Source: Devosia neptuniae | GTDB taxonomy: Bacteria > Pseudomonadota > Alphaproteobacteria > Rhizobiales > Devosiaceae | Length of the DNA stretch: 64,000 bases | Direction: 5' to 3' | Assembly: GCF_025452235.1 (NCBI RefSeq) | Contig: NZ_CP104965.1 | Location: 1,426,001-1,490,000 of the forward strand | In this document: in pieces, positions 14,848-24,565 of the stretch | Layout of the letters: the number at the start of each line of letters is the position of its first letter | Numbering within the stretch: position 1 is the first letter of the stretch | Program-made: the position numbers and the translations under genes | Notes under the pieces: generated by a model | What the model was told of the DNA's origin: nothing | Seen by the model: the letters and a program-made list of their open reading frames with translations, nothing else | Databases searched by the model: none

Positions 14848-16387
14848 CAGCAAGCTCGCCGGCCCAATGGCGCTGTATGAGCGCATCAAGGGCGGCCTGC
14901 GGCTTGCCGTCATTGATGCCGCAGCCGGCCGGGCGGGGCTGAGCGTGGGGCAAAACCTGGCCGATGCCCGCGCCATGGTGCCGGGCCTCACGGTTCTTGA
15001 ACTCGACCGACCCCTGCTTGAAGCCGCCTTCGCCGATTTTGCCGATTGGCATTCCAATGCCAGCCCGCTGGTCGCGGTGATGAGCGATGTCACTTCCTAT
15101 GGCGATCTGGTGCTCGACATTACCGGGGTCGCCCATCTGTTTGGCGGCGAGCGGGCCATGCTGCGCATGCTGCTGACCCGGCTGCGCGAACTTGGCTATG
15201 CCGTCTCCGGCGCCATTGCGCCCACCATCGGGGCGGCCTGGGCCGTCAGCCATTTTGCCCGCAGCCAGGTGGTGGAACCCCCCGATCTCGATTCTGTGCT
15301 CGATACCCTGCCTGCCGCCGCCCTGCGGCTCGACGCGGCCCAGATTGCCGGGCTCACCCAGATGGGGCTCAAGAGTATCGGCCAATTGCGGACCCGCGAG
15401 CGCAAGCCGCTACAGGCCAGGTTCGGGGCAAGCCTGTTGCTGCGGCTCGATCAGGCTTGTGGGCAGATCGAAGAGCGCATGACGCCGCGCCTGCCCCCGG
15501 CCGAGCGCTATGCCGAACGCCGTTTCGCCGACCCGATCGGGTTGATGGACGATGTGCTGATGACCGCCCATGACCTGGCCATCCAATTGGCCATTCGCCT
15601 TGAAACCGAAGGGCTGGGCGGGCAGGCCTTTCATCTTTTCCTCTATCGCGTCGATCATCAGGTGATGACCCTCTCGGTCAATTCGGCCCGGCTCAGCCGC
15701 GACCCCGAACACATTACCAAGCTCTTCACCAACCGTTCGGAACGGCTGGAAGGCGCCTATGATGCCGGCTTTGGCATCGACATGATCCGGCTGGCGGTAA
15801 GCTCGGTGGGCGAGCTCGATGCGGCGCAATTGGGGGTCTTTACCCAGCGCGATGTGACCGAGGATCTCGACCAGCTGCATGACCGGATGAGCAGCCGGCT
15901 GGGACCCATGGCGGTGCTGCGCACGCAATTTCAGGCCAGTCACATTCCCGAACGCGCCGCGCGCCTTGTACCGGCCATTGCCCATGGCAAAAGTGAAACT
16001 GACCCCCGGCCCGATATCGTCCGGCCGCTGCGCCTGCTGCCGGCGCCCGAAGCCATTCTCATCAATGCCGAAGTGCCCGATGGCCTGCCCGCCTCCATGA
16101 TCTGGCGGCGGGTCAGCTACAAGCTGATCAAGGCCTCCGGCCCCGAACGGCTGGGCGCCGAATGGTGGCGCAGCGGCCAGCGGTTGCAATTGGTGCCGCA
16201 GGACGTGCCCAAAAAGGGTGAGCAGAAGCCCTATATTCCCGACCTCGCGCTGTTTGCTCCTGATGCGGTGACGCGCGATTATTATGTCGCCGAGGATGCC
16301 GACGGCCACCGCTTCTGGATTTACCGGCAAGGGCTCGATCCGACCCAGAGCAAAATTGGCTGGTATCTGCATGGGATTTTCTCATGA
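14732..16387 (+). CDS. imuB: ImuB, catalytically inactive Y-family polymerase homologue
   Basis: This 551-residue protein is the DinB-like adaptor that links ImuA, DnaE2 and the beta clamp. The segment FLPTWPTDYLKRRD near residues 25-38 replaces the first catalytic strand of Y-family polymerases, and the usual Ser-x-Asp-Glu pair is absent (SDVTSYGDLVLDITG instead), as expected for ImuB. A helix-hairpin-helix part follows (LTQMGLKSIGQLRTRERKPLQARFG), then a little-finger-like domain. The start overlaps imuA by 116 bases; a second ATG at 14777 is possible. The stop overlaps dnaE2 by four bases (ATGA), tying translation of the three genes together. Confidence 0.93.
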   Translation: MDSQRLTLQMGLQTGMLPTRRFLVLFLPTWPTDYLKRRDSKLAGPMALYERIKGGLRLAVIDAAAGRAGLSVGQNLADARAMVPGLTVLELDRPLLEAAFADFADWHSNASPLVAVMSDVTSYGDLVLDITGVAHLFGGERAMLRMLLTRLRELGYAVSGAIAPTIGAAWAVSHFARSQVVEPPDLDSVLDTLPAAALRLDAAQIAGLTQMGLKSIGQLRTRERKPLQARFGASLLLRLDQACGQIEERMTPRLPPAERYAERRFADPIGLMDDVLMTAHDLAIQLAIRLETEGLGGQAFHLFLYRVDHQVMTLSVNSARLSRDPEHITKLFTNRSERLEGAYDAGFGIDMIRLAVSSVGELDAAQLGVFTQRDVTEDLDQLHDRMSSRLGPMAVLRTQFQASHIPERAARLVPAIAHGKSETDPRPDIVRPLRLLPAPEAILINAEVPDGLPASMIWRRVSYKLIKASGPERLGAEWWRSGQRLQLVPQDVPKKGEQKPYIPDLALFAPDAVTRDYYVAEDADGHRFWIYRQGLDPTQSKIGWYLHGIFS

Positions 16388-19300
16388 GCCAGATCGTCCA
16401 ACTGCCGCAAACCGAGCGGCCCCGTCCCCGCGCCCGACCGAAGCCTGCCGCCTTTGCCGAACTGGTCTCGACCAGCAATTTCTCCTTCCTCCATAGCGGC
16501 TCCCACCCCGAAGAACTGGTGAACGCCGCCATCCATCTGGGGCATACCGGGTTTGGCCTGACCGATCGCAACAGCTTTGCCGGGGTGGTGCGTGGCTATG
16601 TCGTGGCCCGCGATCTCAAGGACACCCATCCCGAGTTCCGCTATCTGGTCGGCGTGCGGCTCTGCTTTGCCGATGGCACGCCCGATATCATCGCCTATCC
16701 CAGCAATCGGCTCGCCTATGGCCGGCTCTGCAAGCTGCTGACCGTGGCCAATCAACGCGGCGAAAAGGGCAAGCCAATACTCTATTTCGCCGATCTGTTC
16801 GGCTCCGGCGGCCCCGGCTCGGCCATTGAACAGGGGCCGACGGAAAATTACGCGCAGGGCCAGCTTTTCATCCTCATCCCCGATGAGAATGATTGGGGGC
16901 GTACCGAACAGGTGCTGGAACAGCTGACCACGCTGGCGCGTGGCCGCATCTGGGTTGCCGGTTCGGTGCGTTTCGATGGTCATGACCGGGCACGGCTTAA
17001 CCGCATCAACGAGCTCGGCAAGCGCCATGGCGCGCCCATGCTGGCCAGCAATGACGTGCGCTACCACCAGCCAGACCGGCGCATGGTGCAGGATGTGGTG
17101 ACCTGCATCCGCGAACATCTGACCCTCGAAACCGCCGGCTGGCACCTGGCCGCCAATGCCGAGCGGCATCTCAAGCCGGCCCAGGAAATGGCCCGCCTCT
17201 TTGCTGAACATTCCAATGCCATCACTGAAACGCAGCGCTTCATCGCCCACATCGATTTTTCGCTCGATCAGCTCAAATACAATTACCCCGAAGAAACCAT
17301 TGGCGATGGCGAAACCGCGCAACAGACATTGGAGCGGCTGACCTGGGCGGGAGCGGAGAAGCGCTATCCCAACGGACTGTCGGACAAGCTCAAACGCTCG
17401 ATCTGGACCGAACTTTGCCTCATCGCCTATAAGGGCTATGCCGCCTATTTCCTGACCGTGCATGACATCGTCATGTATGCCCGCTACCAGCGCAAGATCA
17501 TGTGCCAAGGGCGCGGATCGGCGGCCAATTCCACGGTTTGTTTCTGCCTCGAGATCACCGCGGTCAATCCGGAAGATGCCAATCTGGTGTTTGGCCGCTT
17601 CATCTCCACCGAGCGCGACGAGCCGCCCGATATCGATGTCGATTTCGAGCACGAGCGGCGCGAGGAGGTGATGCAATATGTCTACCAAAAATATGGCGGC
17701 AAGCGCACCGGCCTGACGGCCAATGTCATCTCCTATCGCTCCAAAAGCGCCATTCGCGAAACGGCCAAAGTGTTTGGCGTCTCCGACGACACGATCAACG
17801 CCTTTAACCAGCTCCATTGGGGCTGGGGCTCCAGTCTCGATCTGGCCGGGGTCACGGCCATCGGGCTCAATCCGGACGATCCGGTGCTGGCGCAGATGTT
17901 CGAAGTGGTCAAAGTGCTGCGCGGCTTTCCGCGCCATCTGAGCCAGCATGTCGGCGGTTTCGTCATCACGAGGGATTCGCTGGAAAGCCTGGTTCCCATC
18001 GGCAAATCGGCCATGGAAAGCCGCAATATCATCGAATGGAACAAGGACGATATCGACGCTTTGGCCATTCTCAAGGTCGATGTGCTGGCTTTGGGCATGC
18101 TCTCCTGCCTGCGGCGCGGCTTCGAGCTGATGAAGGTGCATTACCAGCAGGACATCGAGCTCACCCAATTGCTGGCCGAGGAAAAAGGCCGGGGCCCGTT
18201 TTCCAAGGATCGTGTCTACGCCATGACGCACCGCGCCGATACGATTGGGGTGTTCCAGATCGAAAGCCGGGCGCAGATGTCGATGCTGCCCCGGCTCAGG
18301 CCGGTTGAATTCTACGATCTCGTCATCGAGGTCGCCATTGTCCGGCCTGGCCCGATCCAGGGCGGCATGGTGCATCCCTATCTCAAGCGCCGCGATGGCA
18401 CCGAGCCGTGGTCACCCAAGCCGGGCGACCAGCTGGATGAAGTGCTGGAGCGCACGAAAGGCATACCCCTGTTTCAGGAACAGGCCATGCAGATGGCCAT
18501 TGTCGGGGCCGGTTTCTCGGCAGGAGAGGCCGACCAGCTGCGACGCGCTATGGCGGCTTGGCGGCGAACCGGCAAGATCGAGATTTTCGAGAAGCGCTTC
18601 CTCGACGGTATGACCGGCAATCGCTATCCCCTCGAATTTGCCCAGCGCTGCTTCGCCCAGATCAAGGGCTTTGCGGAATACGGTTTCCCTGAGAGCCATG
18701 CGGCCTCGTTCGCGCTGCTGGTCTATGCCTCCTGCTGGCTCAAATGCCATTATCCCGATGTCTTCGCGACTGCCCTGCTCAATAGCCAACCCATGGGATT
18801 TTACGCACCCAGCCAGATCATCCGCGATGCCATCGAACATGGGGTGGAGGTCCGCCCGGTCGATGTGAACCTGTCCGATCTCGAATGCGTGCTGGAAGAT
18901 GGCAGCCACCCTGCCAAGGACCATCTATGGCCACAGCATGCCGATATGCGGGACGACATCCACTCGACCAAAGCCATTCGGCTGGGCCTTACCCATGCGA
19001 TTGGCCTAGCGGAGGCCGATATCAACCTCATCGTTGCCCGCCGGGGCGCTGGCTATGATTCCGTCCGCGATCTATGGCTGCGCACCCAGATTCCCATCGC
19101 CGCCCTCGAAAAACTCGCGCGGGCCGATGCCTTTGCTTCGCTTGGTTTGCCGCGGCGGGAGGCGCTTTGGGCGGTCAAGGGGCTGATCGGCACGCATGGC
19201 GCCGATACGCTGCCGCTGTTCGAAGCGGCGGGGCGGGTTGAGACGGCGCGGGATATCGAGGCCGACCTGCCCAAAATGCTGCCGGGCGAGGAGGTCATCC

Positions 19301-19827
19301 ATGATTATTCGACGCTGTCATTTTCCCTCAAGGGGCATCCGCTGCAATTCATCCGGCCAATTCTGGATGCCCGCCGCACCACGCGGTCCGACCAGCTCAA
19401 GGACATCAAACCCGGTAGCCGGATCGAGGTGGCGGGGCTGGTGCTGGTGCGCCAGCGGCCGGGCACGGCGAGCGGAGTGATCTTTGCCACGCTCGAGGAC
19501 GAGACCGGCATTGCCAATGTGGTGATCTGGCCAAAGGTGTTCGAAGCCAACCGCAAGACCATTCTGGGCGCCCGCATGCTGGCGGTGCGCGGCCAATTGC
19601 AGCGCGAAGGGCTGGTCATCCACATCATTGCCGAGCAATTGACCGATATGACCAGCCATTTGCTCGATCTCTCGCACGGCCAGGATATCGGCACCCGCAT
19701 GCTGGCGCATGGTGACGAGGCTCGATCCGGCTCCCCACCGGGGCGCGACCGGCAAGCCCTGCTCGAGATCGAAAAAGCCCGGCGCGAGGCTTATGCCGCG
19801 CTACCGGGCGGACGGAATTTCCATTAG
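16384..19827 (+). CDS. dnaE2: error-prone DNA polymerase III alpha subunit DnaE2
   Basis: This 1147-residue C-family polymerase is the right length for DnaE2 (about 1,050-1,150). An N-terminal PHP domain begins at FAELVSTSNFSFLHSGSHPEELV (residues 20-42). The catalytic palm has GRGSAANS near 377-384 and PDIDVDF near 415-421, which carries the metal-binding aspartates. A C-terminal OB fold follows (IEVAGLVLVRQRPGTASGVIF). It lacks the long DnaE1 tail. It is third in the LexA-controlled operon and makes damage-induced mutations; DnaE1 would be elsewhere. After the stop, 19827-19910 holds a tRNA-like but rejected sequence. Confidence 0.96.
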   Translation: MSQIVQLPQTERPRPRARPKPAAFAELVSTSNFSFLHSGSHPEELVNAAIHLGHTGFGLTDRNSFAGVVRGYVVARDLKDTHPEFRYLVGVRLCFADGTPDIIAYPSNRLAYGRLCKLLTVANQRGEKGKPILYFADLFGSGGPGSAIEQGPTENYAQGQLFILIPDENDWGRTEQVLEQLTTLARGRIWVAGSVRFDGHDRARLNRINELGKRHGAPMLASNDVRYHQPDRRMVQDVVTCIREHLTLETAGWHLAANAERHLKPAQEMARLFAEHSNAITETQRFIAHIDFSLDQLKYNYPEETIGDGETAQQTLERLTWAGAEKRYPNGLSDKLKRSIWTELCLIAYKGYAAYFLTVHDIVMYARYQRKIMCQGRGSAANSTVCFCLEITAVNPEDANLVFGRFISTERDEPPDIDVDFEHERREEVMQYVYQKYGGKRTGLTANVISYRSKSAIRETAKVFGVSDDTINAFNQLHWGWGSSLDLAGVTAIGLNPDDPVLAQMFEVVKVLRGFPRHLSQHVGGFVITRDSLESLVPIGKSAMESRNIIEWNKDDIDALAILKVDVLALGMLSCLRRGFELMKVHYQQDIELTQLLAEEKGRGPFSKDRVYAMTHRADTIGVFQIESRAQMSMLPRLRPVEFYDLVIEVAIVRPGPIQGGMVHPYLKRRDGTEPWSPKPGDQLDEVLERTKGIPLFQEQAMQMAIVGAGFSAGEADQLRRAMAAWRRTGKIEIFEKRFLDGMTGNRYPLEFAQRCFAQIKGFAEYGFPESHAASFALLVYASCWLKCHYPDVFATALLNSQPMGFYAPSQIIRDAIEHGVEVRPVDVNLSDLECVLEDGSHPAKDHLWPQHADMRDDIHSTKAIRLGLTHAIGLAEADINLIVARRGAGYDSVRDLWLRTQIPIAALEKLARADAFASLGLPRREALWAVKGLIGTHGADTLPLFEAAGRVETARDIEADLPKMLPGEEVIHDYSTLSFSLKGHPLQFIRPILDARRTTRSDQLKDIKPGSRIEVAGLVLVRQRPGTASGVIFATLEDETGIANVVIWPKVFEANRKTILGARMLAVRGQLQREGLVIHIIAEQLTDMTSHLLDLSHGQDIGTRMLAHGDEARSGSPPGRDRQALLEIEKARREAYAALPGGRNFH

Positions 19828-19936
19828 CGGAAGGGGAATCGAACCAATTTCGGGAGCCACAATCTGCCTCAATCCCCACAAGGGGGGAACCGGATCGGGG
19901 CTCTCCCGCTATCATAAACCTGAATGTCTAACGACC

Positions 19937-20227
19937 CTAAGCCATGATCTTGTCGATGGTCTGGGCCAAAGCGATATCCTTCTCCGTCAGCCCGCCGGCG
20001 TCGTGGGTCGAAAGCGTGATGGTGACGCTATTATAGCTATTGGACCAATCGGGGTGGTGGCCGGCCTTCTCGGCGGCAAGGGCCGCGCGGGTCATGAAGG
20101 CGAAGGCCTCGGAAAAATCCTTGAACTTGAAGGCGTGGCTGATCGCCCCGGCGGCATCGTCATAGACCCAGCCATTGAGCGTTTTGAGGCCATCCTCGCG
20201 CGCCTTGCCCACCAGCTTTTCGACCAT
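19937..20227 (-). CDS. phhB: pterin-4a-carbinolamine dehydratase family protein
   Basis: This 96-residue PCD/DCoH-type protein dehydrates 4a-hydroxytetrahydropterin formed by aromatic amino-acid hydroxylases. The signature HAFKFKDFSEAFAFM precedes AEKAGHHPDWSNSYNSVTITLSTHDAGGLTEKD, which contains the three-His active-site pattern (the paired HH plus a later His). The ATG at 20227 has AGAGGAG eight bases upstream; the longer frame extends into non-coding sequence. No hydroxylase is nearby, so it may also serve in pterin-linked moonlighting roles reported for the family. Confidence 0.92.
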   Translation of the reverse strand: MVEKLVGKAREDGLKTLNGWVYDDAAGAISHAFKFKDFSEAFAFMTRAALAAEKAGHHPDWSNSYNSVTITLSTHDAGGLTEKDIALAQTIDKIMA

Positions 20228-20429
20228 GTCCCTACTCCTCTTTCCCGTTATTGCCATCAGTTTAAAAGGCCAAAGCGACACTTCCAAGGCGATGGCCTGG
20301 CCACATTCGTTAAAGCCTTGTTCACCTTTCTCAACGGAAAGTAAGCGGCGCCAGATCCCCATAAGGCGCCGGCAAGGCGATCTTAATGCCTCAGGCGCCT
20401 CATATCGGCCCGACATATGGGGATAGCAG

Positions 20430-22733
20430 GTGCTTACCTCGGCCCGAAAATCGATGCCGGCGCTCGATTACGTGTCCATCATCCGCTCCGTCTATGGCGA
20501 CAGGCGGGCGATGCTTTTGGGCACCTTTACGGCTGCCCTCGCCGCCGCCCTCACCGCCCACAGCGCCAGCTCGCCCGCCCTGGCCCTGGTCACCCTCGCC
20601 TTCGTCAGCATCGGGCTGTTCCGCTATGCCGATATGCGGGCCTTCTGGCGGGCTTCCATTGACAGCGACGATGCGGCCGCGGCCGAATATTGGGAAAACC
20701 GGGCTGTGCTCAGCGGCGGGCTATTGGCGCTGGTCTATGGCATCTGGTGCTTTGTTTCGATGGCCGTGGTGCGGGATCCGTTTGCCGCCATGGCCAGCGC
20801 CGCGCTCTCGATTGCGGCAATGGTGGGCATTTGCGCGCGCAATTTCGGGCTCGACCGGCTGGTGACCATTCAATTGGTGCTGGTCACCGTGCCGCTGGCG
20901 GCCGGCTATGCGCTGCATGGCGGCGGCTATTATATCGTGCTGGCTGGGCTGCTGGGCGTGATGCTGTCGAGCTTTCGCAAGCTGGCGGGCGACATTCGCG
21001 CCATCCTGCTCAGCGCCGTGCATGGGCGGATCGAAGCGTCCCGGCTGGCAGCCGAACTCGACATGGCCATGAGCACGCTCGAACACGGGCTGTGCATGCT
21101 GGACGAGGCTGGCGTGGTCTGCGTGGTCAATGAGCGGGCCGTCCGGCTGTTTGCCCGGCTTGGCGCGCCCAAGCTGATGGGTAATTCCTTCGCCGCCACG
21201 CTGACTGACATGGGTGCAAATGGCCATTTGCCCCGCATGGCGGTGGATCGTCTGCTCGACCTGATCACCAGGCGGCAATCGGGCAAGGTGCTGCTCAGCC
21301 TGCCCGCGGGGCTCTATTATGAGGTTACGGTCAGCGCCCGGCTGGAGCGCTGCGTGCTGCTGCTCGAAGATATCAGCTCCCGCGTCAGTTCCGAGGAGCG
21401 CATCCATTTCATGGCGCGCCATGATGCGCTGACCGGGCTGCCCAACCGCACCTATTTCGGCGAATTGGCCGCCGAACATATCGCGAGCCGCCGCTCGAGC
21501 CTGGATGGCGGGGTGGGGGCGTTGATGATCATCGATGTCGATGACTTCAAGCATGTCAACGACACGTTCGGCCATATTGTGGGCGATCACCTGCTGCGGC
21601 AGGTCGCGCAAAGGCTGCGCGCTACCGTGCCGGTGGACGCCATCCTGGCGCGGCTGGGGGGTGATGAATTCGTCGTCTATCGCGGCGCTATTGCCGATAC
21701 GGCGCAGGCCAATAGCGACGCCCAGGCATTGCTCGAAGCCTTTGCGACCCCATTCGAGCTCGATGGCATGGTGCTGCAGGCCAATGTCAGCATTGGCCTG
21801 GTCACCAGCGGCAATGCCGATGATGGGCTCGACGATCTGATGACCAAGGCCGATCTGGCGCTCTATTCGGCCAAGGGCGATGGCAAGGCCAGGAGCCAGA
21901 TTTTCCACGCGCAGATGGATATCGACTATCATTACCGCCAGCGGCTCAAGGCCGATCTGCGCGAGGCGGTGCAGCATGGCGGATTGACCCTGACCTTCCA
22001 GCCGCTGGTCGATATCGCCACCCGCAAGGTGGTGGCCTGCGAAGCGCTGGCGCGCTGGGATCACCCCGAACTGGGCCTTGTCGCGCCCTCAACCTTTATT
22101 CCACTGGCCGAAGAAATGGGGCTGATTTCCCAGATTACCGAATGGGTGATCGGCACGGCGATCGCGCAGTGCAGTGCCTGGCCGGGGGCGGTGAGCGTCG
22201 CGGTCAATATTTCGGCGCGCGATTTCCGCGGCGTCGACCTGATGGCCGTGATCGAAGAGGCGCTGGCGCGCTGCGGGCTGGCGCCGTCACGGCTTGAGAT
22301 CGAGGTTACCGAAACGGCGGTGATCGAAGAGCATGACATCGCCAAGCGCCTGCTGACCGCGCTGGCGGCCAAGGGCGTGGCGATTGCGCTTGATGATTTC
22401 GGCACCGGCTATTCGTCGCTGAGCTATCTGCATGCGCTGCCTTTCACCAAGCTCAAGATCGACCGCTCCTTCGTGGCCGATATCGCGAGCGATGAAAAAT
22501 CGCTGCAGCTGCTGGCCAATGTGGCGCGGTTGGGACGCGATCTCGACCTGATCGTCGTGGCCGAGGGCGTCGAGACCGAAGCCCAGCTCGATATGGTGCT
22601 CGAACACACAAAGGTGCAGCAGGTGCAGGGCTATTTCTTCAGCCGTCCGCTACCGGCGCGCGACATTGCCGAGTTGATCGGACGGCTCAATGCACCGCGG
22701 CGCTTAGTTCAGGCCAATCGCCGGCACGGCTAG
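20430..22733 (+). CDS. membrane-anchored GGDEF-EAL protein
   Basis: This 767-residue c-di-GMP enzyme has, in order, a hydrophobic N-terminal half with about six helices (residues 25-195), a PAS-like linker (AELDMAMSTLEHGLCMLDEAGVVCVVNERA, near 207-236), a GGDEF domain with RLGGDEF near 407-413, and an EAL domain with EALARWDH near 538-545. Both catalytic motifs are intact, as are DDFGTGYSSLSYL and AEGVET in the EAL part. Either activity may dominate in vivo. The start is GTG 20430 with GGGGAT upstream; ATG 20454 is an alternative. The EAL part resembles the partial gene at 1-715. Confidence 0.93.
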   Translation: MLTSARKSMPALDYVSIIRSVYGDRRAMLLGTFTAALAAALTAHSASSPALALVTLAFVSIGLFRYADMRAFWRASIDSDDAAAAEYWENRAVLSGGLLALVYGIWCFVSMAVVRDPFAAMASAALSIAAMVGICARNFGLDRLVTIQLVLVTVPLAAGYALHGGGYYIVLAGLLGVMLSSFRKLAGDIRAILLSAVHGRIEASRLAAELDMAMSTLEHGLCMLDEAGVVCVVNERAVRLFARLGAPKLMGNSFAATLTDMGANGHLPRMAVDRLLDLITRRQSGKVLLSLPAGLYYEVTVSARLERCVLLLEDISSRVSSEERIHFMARHDALTGLPNRTYFGELAAEHIASRRSSLDGGVGALMIIDVDDFKHVNDTFGHIVGDHLLRQVAQRLRATVPVDAILARLGGDEFVVYRGAIADTAQANSDAQALLEAFATPFELDGMVLQANVSIGLVTSGNADDGLDDLMTKADLALYSAKGDGKARSQIFHAQMDIDYHYRQRLKADLREAVQHGGLTLTFQPLVDIATRKVVACEALARWDHPELGLVAPSTFIPLAEEMGLISQITEWVIGTAIAQCSAWPGAVSVAVNISARDFRGVDLMAVIEEALARCGLAPSRLEIEVTETAVIEEHDIAKRLLTALAAKGVAIALDDFGTGYSSLSYLHALPFTKLKIDRSFVADIASDEKSLQLLANVARLGRDLDLIVVAEGVETEAQLDMVLEHTKVQQVQGYFFSRPLPARDIAELIGRLNAPRRLVQANRRHG

Positions 22734-22746
22734 GCTGGCGAAAATA

Positions 22747-23001
22747 TCAGTCCATGTCCGGCACATCGCCATGCTGAAACAGCACGACGGGATCGCCGAA
22801 TTCGCCATTGACCAGATCGGCCGAGCGCGACCAGGCAATCACCCCGGCATGCTTGCCGGCAAGATCGCGGCCGGTGCGCATAGCGGTGGATTCGTCGCGC
22901 ATTTCGCGCGCTTCAAAGGCGGGAAACAGCTCGCCATCTTCACCCTTGTCGAAGGCCAGCAGCACGATGAGCTTGGTCGGCAGGGGGGTCTTTTCGGTCA
23001 T
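22747..23001 (-). CDS. small acidic hypothetical protein
   Basis: This 84-residue soluble protein reads MTEKTPLPTKLIVLLAF, then EDGELFPAFEAREMRDEST and GKHAGVIAWSRSADLVNGEFGDPVVLFQHGDVPDMD. I recognise no named family, but the strand-rich, conserved-looking sequence and AAAGGA ribosome site before the ATG at 23001 support a real gene. It lies 83 bases from tRNA-Thr and 13 bases from the convergent GGDEF-EAL gene. Confidence 0.72.
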   Translation of the reverse strand: MTEKTPLPTKLIVLLAFDKGEDGELFPAFEAREMRDESTAMRTGRDLAGKHAGVIAWSRSADLVNGEFGDPVVLFQHGDVPDMD

Positions 23002-23083
23002 CTGCGCTGTCCTTTGGGTCGGCATGTCGCAATGGCCTCTGCAAGAGAGGACAGCGCCCGGCCCGTGATGAAAGAGAGAATTA

Positions 23084-23159
23084 TGGTGCCGCTTAGGTGA
23101 CTCGAACACCTGACCCCATCATTACGAATGATGTGCTCTACCAACTGAGCTAAAGCGGC
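23084..23159 (-). tRNA. tRNA-Thr, anticodon CGU
   Basis: The minus strand folds into a full cloverleaf of 76 bases. GCCGCTT at 23153-23159 pairs with AAGCGGC. The D arm reads AGCTCAGTTGGTAGAGC. The anticodon stem CATCA/TGATG encloses TTCGTAA with anticodon CGT, reading Thr codon ACG. The T arm contains GGTGTTCGAGTCACC. The 3' CCA is encoded (23084-23086). No tRNA is adjacent. Confidence 0.97.
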
Positions 23160-23188
23160 CCGTCCGCCGCAGCGGAACGCTGGGTCTT

Positions 23189-24565
23189 TTACGTTGGGTT
23201 TTCTGCCGGTGCAAGAGGCAAGGCGGGGTCGGCACCAGGCAATTGCAAACCGGCTGGCGCGGCCGGTTGCACGGCCCGCCCGGTCAGTGCCACGGGCACC
23301 TTCCATTCAAAGGCATCGAGCCGTCCGGTGACCGGCGAGATGGGCTCCCATTCATCGCTCACGAGGCCATCGGCCGTCCAGGCCGGATCACGCGGCGCCC
23401 GCACCGCCCGGGCCAGCCATTCGCGGGACTTGCCTTGGTCGCCCGATTGGCCTTCCTCGATTTCGGCCATGAGGCTGGCGACACCCTGGGTGGCATCGGC
23501 CCCGACAAAGGGTTCCAGCGCCTTGCGCGCCAGCGGCCAGTCATAGGCATCGATCGCCGCACGAGCCAATGCCATGCCGGCGGCACGATGCGGCGGCGGC
23601 GTCTCGATGATTTCGCCCAGCCGCTTGAGCCGGTCGATCGCCGAGGCGCCGGGCTGGGCATGAGCATAGAGTGCGGCGATATCGGGGTGGCCGGTGGAGC
23701 GCCAGATGCGCCGCAACAGGCTCATCGCCTTGCGCGTCTCGCCGCGATTGATGTGGATGCGCGCGGCGATCAGGGCCGCCGGCACGAAATCGGGCAGCAG
23801 CTTGAGCGCGGTCAGTGCATGGTCGAGCGCCGAAAGCGGCGCACTGGTCTCGGCTTCGCGGGCGCGGGCAGTTTCGATCACGGCCTGGCGGCGGCGCTTG
23901 GCGGCGCGCGCCTCGCGGCTACTGACGGCTTCAGCATTGACCATGGCGACGGCCTCGGCCCATTGGCCGCGCCTGGTCAGGTCGTCGAACACCGCTTCAG
24001 CCGCCCAGCCGCTGGCCGGCGCCAATGTCAGCGCCTTGCGCGCAAAGGTCAGCGCGGCCTCGGGGCGATGCTGCGCGCGGGCCTGGTCGTAAAGACCGGT
24101 CAGTGCGGCCACGGCGGTTTTCTCGCTGGCGATCAGGGCGCGATAATGCTCGCGGGCCGCCGACATATCGCCCAAAGCAAGATCGGCGCGGGCCTCGAGC
24201 AGGCGCGCTGCCGCATTGGCCGGCAGGCGGGATTGTGCCTCGCGCGCCAGCGCACGGGCACGGGCCGGGTCGCCGGCCTGCAGCGCAACAATGGCGTCGG
24301 ACAGGGCTTCGACACCCTGTTCCCGGCGCTTTTCGCGATTGCGGCGGGCCATGGCGCGCGGCGCCGTCAACACGCGGCGGATCAGCGACCAGACGAAAAT
24401 GATGACCAGCGCCACGATGAGGAACATGACAATGGCCGCGCCCAGCCGGGGCTGCATGCGATAATTGGCTACTTCCAGCGTCAAGGTGCCCGGCAGGGCG
24501 ATCATCCAGGCGGCCAGCGCCGCGACGACCAGGCTGCCGATGATCCAGGAGGCGAGCCGGATCAT
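23189..24565 (-). CDS. hemY: HemY-like TPR membrane protein
   Basis: This 458-residue protein has two N-terminal membrane helices (residues 1-25 and 40-64) carrying the HemY_N features (ASWIIGSLVVAALAAWMIALPG), followed by the RAMARRNREKRREQGVEALSDAIVALQAGD segment and a long helical TPR region to about residue 350. The proline-rich end (VQPAAPAGLQLPGADPALPL) is low complexity. Despite its name it is a porphyrin-cluster protein of unclear role, not the Bacillus oxidase. It overlaps the upstream mitofilin-like gene by four bases, making hemC-hemD-mitofilin-hemY one operon. Confidence 0.9.
   Translation of the reverse strand: MIRLASWIIGSLVVAALAAWMIALPGTLTLEVANYRMQPRLGAAIVMFLIVALVIIFVWSLIRRVLTAPRAMARRNREKRREQGVEALSDAIVALQAGDPARARALAREAQSRLPANAAARLLEARADLALGDMSAAREHYRALIASEKTAVAALTGLYDQARAQHRPEAALTFARKALTLAPASGWAAEAVFDDLTRRGQWAEAVAMVNAEAVSSREARAAKRRRQAVIETARAREAETSAPLSALDHALTALKLLPDFVPAALIAARIHINRGETRKAMSLLRRIWRSTGHPDIAALYAHAQPGASAIDRLKRLGEIIETPPPHRAAGMALARAAIDAYDWPLARKALEPFVGADATQGVASLMAEIEEGQSGDQGKSREWLARAVRAPRDPAWTADGLVSDEWEPISPVTGRLDAFEWKVPVALTGRAVQPAAPAGLQLPGADPALPLAPAENPT

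Noticed and set aside
19827..19910. Minus-strand sequence resembling a tRNA (GGTTCGATTCC and a near-complementary 7-base acceptor)
   Set aside because: The T stem does not pair beyond two bases, position 8 is A rather than T, no D arm or anticodon stem forms, and the segment is too irregular; probably chance or a decayed tRNA fragment.
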